This document shows positions 53,980-63,224 of a DNA stretch of 64,000 bases, piece by piece (position 1 is the stretch's first letter; the number at the start of each line of letters is the position of its first letter). The stretch spans positions 1 through 64,000 of the forward strand of contig CAKSUD010000001.1 in assembly GCA_934500865.1 (NCBI GenBank), written 5' to 3'. Position numbers and translations under genes: made by a program. The notes below the pieces were generated by a model, which searched no databases, was not told where the DNA came from, and worked only from the letters and a program-made list of their open reading frames with translations. The DNA comes from an uncultured Clostridia bacterium (lineage in GTDB: Bacteria > Bacillota > Clostridia > TANB77 > RGIG9151).

Positions 53980-55068
53980 ATGAGTTATAAGGTAAGTGTT
54001 ATTGTACCAATAAATAATGTTGCCAAATATTTAGGTGAAGCTTTAGATTCTTTAATTAATCAAACTATTGGCACTGATAATTTACAAGTAATTATGGTAG
54101 ATGATGGTTCTACAGATGAAAGTACTAAAATTATGAAGCGATATGCAAGGGAAAATTCAAATTTTGTGGATATATATTTGCCGGTTGCTAGTGGAGCTGC
54201 TGGTAAGCCTAGAAATGTCGGAATTGACTCTGCCAAAGCTGATTACGTTATGTTTTTAGATCCGGATGATTATTATGCTCCAGATGCATGTGAAAAAATG
54301 TATAATACAATAACTAAGGAAAAGGTGGATATTGTTACTGCAAATTACAAGTATATGGATGAAGATGGAACAGTATGGGATAAACCTGTGTTTGATACAA
54401 AGAGATTTACAAATTTCAAGTTCGGAATGAGGAGCTTTAATGAATCATTTTTTATATGGAATTCTTCTGTGTGCAACAAGATTTTTTCTAAGAAGGTAAT
54501 TGATGAAAATAATATAAGATTTTTAGAAGGGGTTCCGGGTGAAGATGCATATGTTTCTTATGCGACATTACTTAATTCGGAGAGTGCATATTTTATAAGT
54601 GATACAATTTATTATTATAGAAGAAGGAGCAATAGTGGTACACTTTCTGTTTCTTGGAATAGGTCAATAGGCTATTTTGAAAAGATAAACTATGCATATA
54701 AAAAGATATATGAACTTTTTGAAAAGAATAACAAGCTTGATTTGTTTAGATACTTTTATTCCAAAACACTTACATCTGTTTTTTATAAATTGGTAGATAC
54801 TAATCTTATGACTGATGAGGAAAAAATTAAAATATTAGAAGAAATGGCATGGTTATATAATTTAAGAGATAAACTTAAAATTGAGCCTTGCCAAAAATCA
54901 TTAAATGCAGTTTTTAATTTGGTTAGGGAGCAAAAATATAAAGAAGCTGTAGATGTTTGCAAGATTATTGCGGAAATGAGAACATACATTCCTAAGGACA
55001 TACGTGAGAATATGTCAAAACCTGAGAATGTTAAATACGAAGAAGTTGGAGCAAGTGATAAAAAATGA
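53980..55068 (+). CDS. Glycosyltransferase family 2
   Basis: A 362-aa GT2 protein. The N-terminal GT-A fold has KVSVIVPINNVAKYLGEALDSLINQT, MVDDGSTDES, and KPRNVGIDSAKADYVMFLDPDDYY, with the DxD-type metal site DPDD; a FLEGVPGEDAYVSYATLL acceptor region follows. The C-terminal 130 residues are helical and less conserved. No membrane span. The substrate is unknown; surface glycan or teichoic-type polymer is usual for the family. The PHP gene starts inside its stop codon region (4-bp overlap), so they are coupled. Confidence 0.9.
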   Translation: MSYKVSVIVPINNVAKYLGEALDSLINQTIGTDNLQVIMVDDGSTDESTKIMKRYARENSNFVDIYLPVASGAAGKPRNVGIDSAKADYVMFLDPDDYYAPDACEKMYNTITKEKVDIVTANYKYMDEDGTVWDKPVFDTKRFTNFKFGMRSFNESFFIWNSSVCNKIFSKKVIDENNIRFLEGVPGEDAYVSYATLLNSESAYFISDTIYYYRRRSNSGTLSVSWNRSIGYFEKINYAYKKIYELFEKNNKLDLFRYFYSKTLTSVFYKLVDTNLMTDEEKIKILEEMAWLYNLRDKLKIEPCQKSLNAVFNLVREQKYKEAVDVCKIIAEMRTYIPKDIRENMSKPENVKYEEVGASDKK

Positions 55069-55937
55069 TTGACTTACATGTACATACTTATTGTTCAGAT
55101 GGTGAACATTCACCTGAAAAGACCGTAGAAATTGCAAAACTTTCGGGTATAACAGATGTTGCGATAACCGACCATGATACTTGCACAGGTGTAGAAAGGG
55201 CAATGATAAAAGGCAGAGAAATTGGTATAGAGGTTATACCTGGAATAGAAGTTACAGCTTATGAGAGTGAGGAAATCCATGTTTTAGGCTACTATGTTAA
55301 TTATAAGTCATCTAAGCTTGATGATTATGCAGAACTATTAAAAAAAGACCTTAAAAATGAGGAGAATATAATATTTGACACATTTCATGAATTGGGATTT
55401 GAAGTTACCAGAGATGAAATTATCGAAAAATATGCTATGGGTACATCGATTGCACCGGGGCACTTTGTTGATTGGCTTATAGATAATGGGTTTGAGAGTA
55501 ATAAAAAGTCTACATATACTAAATATTTTAGAAATGGGAAGCTTGCTCATAGAAAAGCAGATAGAATGAAAGTTAGCGAGGCAGTTAAGTTTATTAAGAG
55601 TATTGGTGGAGTACCTGTTTTGGCTCATCCAATAAGAATAAGTTGGAATTTAAAACAGCTTGTATCAAATATAATAGAATTGAAAGAATATGGTTTGATG
55701 GGGTTAGAAGCAATTTATAGTATGTCTGATGAGGATAGTATTAGAGAACATATGAAAATTGCTAGGAATACTGGACTTTTAATTACTCTTGGAAGTGATT
55801 ATCATGGGCATAAGGTTAAGGACTATATCGATATTGGTTATGGTGAGAGAAATAGTCTAGTTAAGTATCAAGATGTGAAGTTAACTAATAGAATTTTACA
55901 TGAATTGCGTCAAAATGAATTAAGTATGATTATATAA
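55065..55937 (+). CDS. PHP-domain phosphoesterase
   Basis: A 290-aa PHP-domain metalloprotein. Metal-binding segments are DLHVHTYCSDGEHSP (His-x-His), AITDHDTCTG, GIEVTA, HVLGYYV, then the AHPIRISW segment and ITLGSDYHGHKV near the C-terminus. It resembles the YciV/RNase AM-like group, whose members hydrolyse 3',5'-nucleoside bisphosphate or RNA 5' ends, but this group is mixed and the substrate is not proven. ATG overlaps the upstream gene by 4 bp. Confidence 0.85.
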   Translation: MIDLHVHTYCSDGEHSPEKTVEIAKLSGITDVAITDHDTCTGVERAMIKGREIGIEVIPGIEVTAYESEEIHVLGYYVNYKSSKLDDYAELLKKDLKNEENIIFDTFHELGFEVTRDEIIEKYAMGTSIAPGHFVDWLIDNGFESNKKSTYTKYFRNGKLAHRKADRMKVSEAVKFIKSIGGVPVLAHPIRISWNLKQLVSNIIELKEYGLMGLEAIYSMSDEDSIREHMKIARNTGLLITLGSDYHGHKVKDYIDIGYGERNSLVKYQDVKLTNRILHELRQNELSMII

Positions 55938-55965
55938 ATAACTTTTGTAGTCGGAGGTAGTAGTA

Positions 55966-56712
55966 ATGTTTAATGCAGTTGATGCTAAAAATAAGACAGT
56001 AAAATGGATAAGAGACTTCTTTGAGAAGAACGGAAAAGATTGTAATGCAATTGTTGGAATTTCCGGTGGAAAAGACAGCTCGATAGTTGCGGCGTTATGC
56101 GTTGAAGCTTTAGGAAAAGATAGAGTTATTGGTGTTTTAATGCCCTGTGGGGAGCAAAGCGATATAGACTGTGCAAAACTTTTGATAAATCATTTAGGTA
56201 TTAAAAGCTATACTATAAATATTAAAGATGCGGTAAATGGTATTTTAGGCAATATGCCGGATGGATTTGAAACTAGTATACAAACTAAGACAAATATACA
56301 ACCTCGAGTAAGAATGACTACATTGTATGCTGTGGGCCAAAGTAATAACGGAAGGGTTGCTAATACTTGCAATATGTCTGAAGACTGGGTTGGATACTCC
56401 ACTAGATACGGCGATGCTGCCGGTGATTTTAGCCCTATTTCTGACTTTACTGTTACTGAGCTAAAACAAATAGGACGAGTGTTAAACTTACCAAATGAGC
56501 TTGTAAATAAGACTCCGATTGATGGACTATGCGGAAAAACAGATGAAGAAAATTTAGGATTTACATATGAAGTACTAGATAGATACATCCGTACAGGAGT
56601 ATGCAAAGACCCTAATATAAAAAATAAAATAGATGAAATGCATGAAAGAAATAAATTTAAATTAGAGCTTATGCCAAGTTTTAAATATGACTATGATAAA
56701 GATTTATTTTAA
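55966..56712 (+). CDS. nadE: NH3-dependent NAD synthetase
   Basis: Converts deamido-NAD to NAD using ammonia and ATP, the last step of NAD synthesis. The 248-aa protein has the ATP-pyrophosphatase P-loop VGISGGKDSSIVAAL (about residues 30-44), MPCGEQSD, RMTTLYAVGQSNNGRV, GYSTRYGDAAGDFSPISDFTVTELKQ and TPIDGLCGKTDEENLGF. It lacks the amidase domain, so it uses free ammonia. It is 28 bp after the PHP gene. Confidence 0.95.
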   Translation: MFNAVDAKNKTVKWIRDFFEKNGKDCNAIVGISGGKDSSIVAALCVEALGKDRVIGVLMPCGEQSDIDCAKLLINHLGIKSYTINIKDAVNGILGNMPDGFETSIQTKTNIQPRVRMTTLYAVGQSNNGRVANTCNMSEDWVGYSTRYGDAAGDFSPISDFTVTELKQIGRVLNLPNELVNKTPIDGLCGKTDEENLGFTYEVLDRYIRTGVCKDPNIKNKIDEMHERNKFKLELMPSFKYDYDKDLF

Positions 56713-56723
56713 TTGAGAATTAG

Positions 56724-56756
56724 AGATTGTCGACAGTGTGCGACAATCTTTTTTTG
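56724..56756 (+). terminator. Terminator of nadE
   Basis: A 9-bp stem AGATTGTCG (56724-56732) with CGACAATCT (56741-56749), followed by TTTTTT. Confidence 0.9.
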
Positions 56757-56764
56757 AAAAAAAT

Positions 56765-56787
56765 AAAACTGCTATTATAGCAGTTTT
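56765..56787 (-). terminator. Terminator overlapping the phosphoglucomutase stop codon
   Basis: A 10-bp stem (56765-56774 with 56778-56787) and 3-base loop; the stop codon of the minus-strand gene (56775-56777) is the loop. On the minus strand a TATTTTTTT run follows. Confidence 0.8.
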
Positions 56788-58502
56788 ATCATTTCTTCTT
56801 TATATTTTTCAAGTTTTTCTCTTGTTTCATCTTCATTTTTTCCAGGTATACCAAAGTATAGCTTAATAATAGGTTCTGTGCCTGAAGGTCTTATAACTAA
56901 GTTTGAGTTATCAGCCATTTCGAAGAATAATACGTCAGATGTAGGCAAGTTTGTTGGTTCGGTTCTTCCTGTTGAAAGTTCTGTGATTAATCCACTTTGA
57001 TAGTCTCTTACTTTTAGGACTTTTGTATTATTTATTTCTCTTGGCAAGTTTTCACGGATTTTTAACATGGCTTTTTGCATTTCTTCTTTAGCAGCGACTC
57101 CTTCTTTCTTTATTGAGATTACTGCGTCTTTGAAACAACCATAATTTTTGTAAAGTGCAATTAGAGCATCATATAGGCTCATATTGTTTGCTTTATAATA
57201 TGCAGCCATTTCTGCAATAAGCATTGAAGCGAATATTGCGTCTTTATCACGAGCATATGTTCCACTAAGGTATCCGTAACTTTCCTCAAAACCAAAGATA
57301 TAAGTATATTCTCCGGTTTGTTCAAACTCTTTTATCTTTTCACCAATGTATTTGAACCCTGTCAATACATTTATTAATTTTACATTATTTTTCTTACATA
57401 TTTCATTAACAAGTTCAGTAGATACAATACTCTTTACAACGCAAGCATTACTTGGCAATGTGTTATTCTTTTTCATATTTTCAATTATATATGCAACCAT
57501 TAATGCACCAACTTGGTTTCCGGATAATGTTATAAATTCACCATTAGGAGTTTTTACTACGATTCCCATTCTATCTGCGTCCGGGTCTGTTCCTATAACT
57601 AAGTCACAATTTTCTTTTTTTGCGATTTCTATTCCTAGATTAAAGCAAGACTTTACTTCCGGATTTGGTTTTTCTACTGTTGGGAAGTTACCGTCTAGTA
57701 TCATTTGCTCTGGCACTGTTAAGATGTTTTCCGGTTTTGCACCTGCCATTTTTAATATTTCAGGTACAAGTCTATATCCGCTTCCGTGAAGAGGAGTATA
57801 TACGATTTTAAAATTATCGCTTATATTTCTAATAGCATCTTTATTGATTTGTGTTTTTAAGATTTCACTTAAGAAAATCTTATCGAATTCTTCACCAATC
57901 ATTTCGATTTTCCCATCTGATACTGCGGAAGAGAAATCAGTCGATTTTATATCATTAAAAATATCTAGTTTTTTCATTGTGTCATATATCTTTTTTGCGT
58001 GTTCTGGCGGAACTTGTGCCCCGTCTTCCCAATAAACCTTATATCCGTTATATTCTTTAGGATTGTGAGATGCGGTAATCATTACACCTGCGATACATTT
58101 AAAATGTCTTGTGGCAAACGATAAAGCCGGTACAGGGTGAAGTTCGTTAAACATGTATACTTTAATTCCATTAGCTGCTAGTACGCTAGCAGTTTTTTCG
58201 GCAAAAAGTCTAGAATTATTTCTGCTATCATATGAAACAGCCACTCCGCGAGACTGACAATTTTCTTCAATAATTGTATTTGCGAGGCCTTGAGTGGCAT
58301 GTGCAACTGTATGAACGTTCATTCCGTTTGTTCCTGCTCTCATGATGCCTCTAAGACCTGCTGTTCCAAAGTTTAAGGGTTCATAAAAGAACTCCTTTAA
58401 TTTTTCTTCATCATTTAATGCTGATGAAATCTCTTTACGTATGTTTTCATCTAAGTTAGGATAGTTTAACCATTCTTGTGCTTGTTCTAAATAACTTGAC
58501 AT
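56775..58502 (-). CDS. pgcA: Phosphoglucomutase/phosphomannomutase
   Basis: Interconverts hexose 1- and 6-phosphates, 575 aa, of the alpha-D-phosphohexomutase superfamily (PgcA type). The phosphoserine loop is MITASHNPKEYNG (Ser145), the metal loop TDPDADRMG (306-311), the sugar-binding loop FGFEESYGYLSG, and the phosphate-binding loop RPSGTEPIIKLYFG. All catalytic motifs are intact, unlike those of the fusion at 34475. It is divergently oriented from the glucoamylase gene and has a strong ribosome site, CAAAGGAGGACAC. Confidence 0.96.
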   Translation of the reverse strand: MSSYLEQAQEWLNYPNLDENIRKEISSALNDEEKLKEFFYEPLNFGTAGLRGIMRAGTNGMNVHTVAHATQGLANTIIEENCQSRGVAVSYDSRNNSRLFAEKTASVLAANGIKVYMFNELHPVPALSFATRHFKCIAGVMITASHNPKEYNGYKVYWEDGAQVPPEHAKKIYDTMKKLDIFNDIKSTDFSSAVSDGKIEMIGEEFDKIFLSEILKTQINKDAIRNISDNFKIVYTPLHGSGYRLVPEILKMAGAKPENILTVPEQMILDGNFPTVEKPNPEVKSCFNLGIEIAKKENCDLVIGTDPDADRMGIVVKTPNGEFITLSGNQVGALMVAYIIENMKKNNTLPSNACVVKSIVSTELVNEICKKNNVKLINVLTGFKYIGEKIKEFEQTGEYTYIFGFEESYGYLSGTYARDKDAIFASMLIAEMAAYYKANNMSLYDALIALYKNYGCFKDAVISIKKEGVAAKEEMQKAMLKIRENLPREINNTKVLKVRDYQSGLITELSTGRTEPTNLPTSDVLFFEMADNSNLVIRPSGTEPIIKLYFGIPGKNEDETREKLEKYKEEMIKLL

Positions 58503-58678
58503 TAAAGTGTCCTCCTTTGTAAAACTTATATTTCAAATATAGTCTTATCACAAAAAAATATTTTTAGCAACTTTTAAGTTTTTTTAAATAATAAAATATG
58601 ATAATCGTGCAGTTTAATGTTTCGGCAATTTTCGATCTTTGAGTGCGAAATAAAAAAGTTTGAATGTTGGGTAAAGGC

Positions 58679-58707
58679 TTGATTTTTATTGGATAATTTT
58701 GTATCAT
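58679..58707 (+). promoter_or_regulatory. Promoter of the GH15 gene
   Basis: TTGATT (58679-58684), 17-bp spacer, TATCAT (58702-58707), then AATACTAAAGA (58716). It is close to a copy of the toxin promoter at 21946-21974, including the flanking GGCTTGATTTTT/TGCTTGATTTTT bases. Confidence 0.65.
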
Positions 58708-58741
58708 ATATAAGTAATACTAAAGATACGGAGGAAAGATG

Positions 58742-60643
58742 ATGGGCAGAAGTTATTTTAATGACGGAATTACGGGAAATGGCCGTTTGCTTGTTTCTTT
58801 TACAGACAAAGGTGAAGCTAATAGAATTTTTTGGCCGGAACAAGACTATGTTCAGCAAATAAATAATATATTTACAGGAATTAAATTTGATGATTCTGAT
58901 ACAAGGTTTTTGAATGAAAATCTTTGGTATGTGGAACAAAAGTATGAACCAAATACTAATATCCTTGTGACTATGTACGAGAATTCAGATTTTGGACTGC
59001 GTATTTACCAAAAGGATTTTGTGGTTAACGACCAAGATGTTTGGGTTAGAAATTATACTATAAAAAATATATGTGATAGAGAATTAAATATAAAGACTTT
59101 TTTGCATACTGATTTTATTACAGAAAATCATAATGTAAGAAGTGGAATGATGGATTTTGAGGATAATTTTGCGTTTATATATAACAAAGAACATATTGTT
59201 ACAATAGGCTCAAACAGATGCCTTGCGGGATTCCAATTTGGAGACAGTCAAGAGGCTATTAGGAAGGATAGTCTATATGGAAAAGACGAAATTTCCATGA
59301 CTTCTAATATGGCACTAAAATGGGAACTTGGAAGATTAAATCCGAACGAGGAGGTTGAGTTTAATATGTTTTTCTGTTTTTCATATAATATGGAAAGCGG
59401 AAGAAAAATGTTTAATGAAATAAAGAGTGAAAGTATTAAAAAATTAATAGAAAACGAAAAGAAATATTGGGGAAATGTATTTAAGAAGTATGAAAGATTA
59501 CTTACAGGAAATGAAAAGATAGATGAAGTATATCTAAAGTCGATTTTAACTTTTAAGTTACTTACTAATCCAGATACAGGGGCTATTTTGGCCGGTGTTG
59601 AGGTTGATGAAAACTACACAAGATGTGGTAGATACGGGTATTGTTGGCCTAGAGATGGTTTCTTTATTACTAGGGCATTTGATATATGCGGAATGAAAGA
59701 AGAAGCCGAGAAGTTTTATACTGTATGGGCTAAAAAAGTGCAATTGCCGAATGGTGCTTGGCAACAAAGGTATTTCTTAGATGGTAGCCTTGCTCCTTCT
59801 TGGGGAATTCAGTTAGACGAAGTAGCTGCGATTATTTATGGAGTTTTCGAACATTATAAATATTGCAAAGATATTAAATTTCTAGAAGATATGTGGGAAT
59901 GTATAAAAAAAGCGGCTATTTATTTGAATGATAATATTGATGAAGATTCTGGATTACCTAGAGCATCATATGATTTATGGGAAGAGAGAATTGGCGAACA
60001 TACATATACAGCCGGCGCAGTTGCATCTGCATTAAGAATTGCGGGGAAAATTGCGGATGAATTAAAAGTTGATGTTCCTCTTGCTAAGATGTGGCAAAAG
60101 ACGGCTGAAGGAATTGTAAAAAATATAGAGAGTAAGCTTTGGAATGAAAATGAAAAGAGATTTGTAAGAGGCATAAAAACAAGGCTTAATTGGTGGAATT
60201 GTGAAACAGAAGAAATAGAAACCAATAAAATGGGTTATAAATTGCCTGTTGCTTCTGTTGATTTAAGTGTGGATATAAGTTTAATAGGACTTGCTGTTCC
60301 TTTTGGAATTTTTGATACAAAAGATGACAGAATTAAAAAGACAGTAAGAGCCATAGAGGATAGATTAGATGGTTTCCCGTCAGGTGGTTTTGGTAGATAT
60401 GAATATGACTCATATATAGGTGGAAATCCATGGATTGTTTCTACTTTGTGGCTTGGAATGTACTATGCGGAAGTGGGAGACACAGAGAGAGCTAAGGATT
60501 TATTGATTTGGGCTGCTAAAAATGCTACGAATTTAGGTTTTTTGCCTGAACAGGTTGATAAATTTACAGGAAATCGTGCTTGGATTTCTCAACTTTCTTG
60601 GTCATGTGCGATGTTTATTATTTTACTAGATAGATTAAAATAA
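58742..60643 (+). CDS. GH15-family glucoamylase-like glycosidase
   Basis: Probable glucan exo-hydrolase, 633 aa. The N-terminal beta-sandwich (MGRSYFNDGITGNGRLLVSF) is followed by an (alpha/alpha)6 barrel: RCGRYGYCWPRDGFFITRAFD, NGAWQQRYFLDGSLAPSWG, the general-acid segment YDLWEERIGEHTYT (Glu about 413), and the catalytic-base segment FLPEQVDKFTG (about 602). No signal peptide, so it is intracellular and could act on storage glucan. ATG at 58742 is 7 bases after GGAGG; ATG at 58739 is also possible. Divergent from pgcA. Confidence 0.9.
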   Translation: MGRSYFNDGITGNGRLLVSFTDKGEANRIFWPEQDYVQQINNIFTGIKFDDSDTRFLNENLWYVEQKYEPNTNILVTMYENSDFGLRIYQKDFVVNDQDVWVRNYTIKNICDRELNIKTFLHTDFITENHNVRSGMMDFEDNFAFIYNKEHIVTIGSNRCLAGFQFGDSQEAIRKDSLYGKDEISMTSNMALKWELGRLNPNEEVEFNMFFCFSYNMESGRKMFNEIKSESIKKLIENEKKYWGNVFKKYERLLTGNEKIDEVYLKSILTFKLLTNPDTGAILAGVEVDENYTRCGRYGYCWPRDGFFITRAFDICGMKEEAEKFYTVWAKKVQLPNGAWQQRYFLDGSLAPSWGIQLDEVAAIIYGVFEHYKYCKDIKFLEDMWECIKKAAIYLNDNIDEDSGLPRASYDLWEERIGEHTYTAGAVASALRIAGKIADELKVDVPLAKMWQKTAEGIVKNIESKLWNENEKRFVRGIKTRLNWWNCETEEIETNKMGYKLPVASVDLSVDISLIGLAVPFGIFDTKDDRIKKTVRAIEDRLDGFPSGGFGRYEYDSYIGGNPWIVSTLWLGMYYAEVGDTERAKDLLIWAAKNATNLGFLPEQVDKFTGNRAWISQLSWSCAMFIILLDRLK

Positions 60644-60680
60644 ATTATATGATATTCTTATGGTAAAGTTGGAGGAAGAT

Positions 60681-62036
60681 ATGGCGAGTAAGGTTTCCAG
60701 TATGTTTTTTTGTAATAATTGCGGATATGAGTCTCCCAAGTGGCTTGGGAAATGCCCTGCTTGTAATGAATGGAACACTTTTGTTGAAGAAAAGGTACAA
60801 AAAAGCAAAAATGGTTCTGTGCGTGAGAAGGTAGATTCTAAAATTGTTAAGCTGTCCGAAATTAAAATTGAGGAAGGGCAAAGATTTGAAACGGGCTTTG
60901 GAGAATTAAATCGTGTTCTAGGTGGAGGACTCACAAAAGGTTCACTGACACTTGTTGGAGGCGATCCCGGCATAGGAAAATCTACTCTGATTTTACAAAT
61001 GTGCGACAGAATTTCTTGTGGAGGAAATGTTTTATATATTTCCGGTGAAGAGTCTGGAAGTCAAATAAAAATGAGAGCAGAAAGATTAAAAATTAAGAAT
61101 GATAATATTTTGTTTTTAAGTGAAACAGATATGAATGCTATTGAAGATAAGTTAAAGGAAAATAGACCGGAGCTACTTATTGTAGACTCTATACAGACAA
61201 TGTACGATCCGACAATGGAGTCGACTGCCGGAAGTGTTGGGCAGGTTAGGGCGATTACCGGAAGACTTATGGAAATAGCGAAAAAGCAAGGAATTACAAC
61301 AATAATTATAGGGCATGTAACTAAAGAGGGAACTATTGCAGGTCCTAGGGTTTTAGAGCATATGGTTGATACGGTTCTGTATTTAGAGGGTGAAAGATAT
61401 TTTTCTTATAGAATACTTAGGGCTGTAAAAAATAGATTTGGTTCTACTAATGAGATTGGTATTTTTGAAATGCGAGAGACCGGACTAGAGGAAATAACTG
61501 ATCCGACTCAAATTATGATTTCTGAGAACAGGAATTCTCCTGGTTCGGCAGTTGTATGCACACTAGAGGGCACAAGACCAATGCTGGTTGAAGTACAAGC
61601 TTTGGTCTCACAAACTCCTTTTGGTATGCCAAGGCGTATGTCAACTGGGCTTGATTATAATAGACTTATATTATTGGCTGCGGTGCTTGAGAAGAAGGCT
61701 GGAATGAATTTATATAACCAAGATATTTATCTAAATGTTATTGGTGGAATAAAGTTAAATGAACCTGCAGTTGATTTGGGTGTTGCAGTTGCTGTTATGT
61801 CAGGCTTTAGAAATTGCCCAATAAAGCCGGGAGGTGTTATTATCGGCGAAGTTGGATTAACCGGTGAGATAAGAGGGGTAAACTTAATTGAAAAGCGAAT
61901 ATATGAGGCTGAGAAAACAGGTTTTAATTATTGCGTTATACCAAAGAGCAATGGAAAGAAACTAGAGGGTAAGTATAAAATAGAAATTGTTGAAGCTGAG
62001 AATTTAGCTGATGTTCTAAATAAGATTAGCGAGTAA
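60681..62036 (+). CDS. radA: DNA repair protein RadA (Sms)
   Basis: RecA-like branch-migration ATPase with a Lon-like C-terminus, 451 aa. The zinc finger has CNNCGYESPKWLGKCPAC (Cys 11, 14, 25, 28). Walker A is GGDPGIGKSTLIL (93-105). The RadA-specific KNRFG motif is present (VKNRFGSTNE, about 252), and the Lon-like region has GGIKLNEPAVDLGVAVAV. The ATG at 60681 follows TTGGAGGAAGAT; the reading from 60660 is less likely. disA follows 16 bp later. Confidence 0.96.
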   Translation: MASKVSSMFFCNNCGYESPKWLGKCPACNEWNTFVEEKVQKSKNGSVREKVDSKIVKLSEIKIEEGQRFETGFGELNRVLGGGLTKGSLTLVGGDPGIGKSTLILQMCDRISCGGNVLYISGEESGSQIKMRAERLKIKNDNILFLSETDMNAIEDKLKENRPELLIVDSIQTMYDPTMESTAGSVGQVRAITGRLMEIAKKQGITTIIIGHVTKEGTIAGPRVLEHMVDTVLYLEGERYFSYRILRAVKNRFGSTNEIGIFEMRETGLEEITDPTQIMISENRNSPGSAVVCTLEGTRPMLVEVQALVSQTPFGMPRRMSTGLDYNRLILLAAVLEKKAGMNLYNQDIYLNVIGGIKLNEPAVDLGVAVAVMSGFRNCPIKPGGVIIGEVGLTGEIRGVNLIEKRIYEAEKTGFNYCVIPKSNGKKLEGKYKIEIVEAENLADVLNKISE

Positions 62037-62052
62037 GATTGGAGTGAGCAAT

Positions 62053-63114
62053 ATGAAAGATAAAGAGGTAATTGAAGTACTAAAAACTATTGCACCAGGT
62101 ACTGAATTTAGGGAAGGACTTGAGAATGTCTTAAAAGCTAAAACCGGTGGACTTATTGTTGTAGGCGACTCACAAGAAGTTTTGGAATTAGTTGATGGTG
62201 GAGTAAAGCTTAATGCAGATTATTCACCTGCACTTTTGTATGAGCTTGCTAAGATGGATGGTGCAATTATTGTTAGTAAAGACCTGAAGAAAATTTTGTG
62301 TGCTAATGTTCAACTTGCACCGGATCATTCCATTTCTACTAATGAGACCGGTACTAGACATCGTACTGCTGAAAGATTTGCAAAGCAAACTGGAGAGCTT
62401 GTAATAAGTGTTTCACAACGTAGGAATGTAATTACGTTATTTAAGGGAAATGCACGTTATGTTCTCCCTGATACTTCTGTTGTTTTAACTCGTGCTAATC
62501 AAGCTATGCAAACTTTAGAGAAGTATAAGGCATCACTAGATGGTGTTATGAATAATTTGAATGCTTTGGAATTTGAAGATATGGTAACAGTAGAAAATGT
62601 TTGTACTGCTGTTCAAAGAATAATGTCTGTTTTAAAAATTTCAGAGGAGGTCGAAAGGTATATTTATGAACTTGGCGATGAGAGTAGACTTGTAGAAATG
62701 CAGTTAAACGAATTACTTGGAACTACTAAACAGGATTTAGATTTGATTCTAAAAGATTATATGGAGATTACTAAGAAGAATACTGTGGATAGTGTAAGCA
62801 ATAAAATTCGTGGTTTATCATATAATGAAATCTCGGATACTTCGGGAATAGCAAAAATTATAGGATATAATTCTGCTCAACAGTTTGATATGCTAATTTC
62901 TCCAAAGGGATATAGAATTTTATCTATGATTCCTAGACTTCCTACCAATATTATTGAAAATGTTGTTGGAAGCTTTAGAAATTTACGTGGAGTTCTTGCG
63001 TCTTCGATTGAAGAATTAGATGAAGTTGATGGAATTGGGGAAGTGCGAGCAAGATATATAAATAGCAGTTTAAAGCGTATGAGAGAGCAAACTTTATTTG
63101 ATATTAGGTTTTGA
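62053..63114 (+). CDS. disA: Diadenylate cyclase DisA
   Basis: Makes cyclic di-AMP and scans DNA for damage. The 353-aa protein has the DAC domain with the DGA motif (residues 69-71, MDGAIIV) and the RHR motif (102-104, GTRHRTAER), a helical linker, and a C-terminal HhH domain (LRGVLASSIEELDEVDGIGEVRARYI). The start at 62053 follows TTGGAGTGAG; a GTG at 62044 is in the ribosome site. RadA regulates DisA in Bacillus, so the adjacent genes make sense. The carD promoter -35 overlaps its stop codon. Confidence 0.97.
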   Translation: MKDKEVIEVLKTIAPGTEFREGLENVLKAKTGGLIVVGDSQEVLELVDGGVKLNADYSPALLYELAKMDGAIIVSKDLKKILCANVQLAPDHSISTNETGTRHRTAERFAKQTGELVISVSQRRNVITLFKGNARYVLPDTSVVLTRANQAMQTLEKYKASLDGVMNNLNALEFEDMVTVENVCTAVQRIMSVLKISEEVERYIYELGDESRLVEMQLNELLGTTKQDLDLILKDYMEITKKNTVDSVSNKIRGLSYNEISDTSGIAKIIGYNSAQQFDMLISPKGYRILSMIPRLPTNIIENVVGSFRNLRGVLASSIEELDEVDGIGEVRARYINSSLKRMREQTLFDIRF

Positions 63115-63139
63115 CAAATTGGATATTTTGTGGTACAAT
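63111..63139 (+). promoter_or_regulatory. Sigma-A promoter of carD, overlapping the disA stop
   Basis: TTGACA (63111-63116), 17-bp spacer, TACAAT (63134-63139). This is a consensus sigma-A promoter. The disA stop codon TGA (63112-63114) lies inside the -35 hexamer. Confidence 0.85.
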
Positions 63140-63159
63140 ATTAAATGTTGGTAGTACAG

Positions 63160-63200
63160 GTGAATTTAGTTATTTGTACTAATATTTAAATTCACTTTTT
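63160..63200 (+). promoter_or_regulatory. Leader hairpin before carD
   Basis: GTGAATTTA (63160-63168) pairs with TAAATTCAC (63187-63195), followed by TTTTT. It sits in the carD leader, so it may be a weak terminator or attenuator. Confidence 0.45.
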
Positions 63201-63224
63201 GGCGTTAGAACAGGAGGAATTGGT

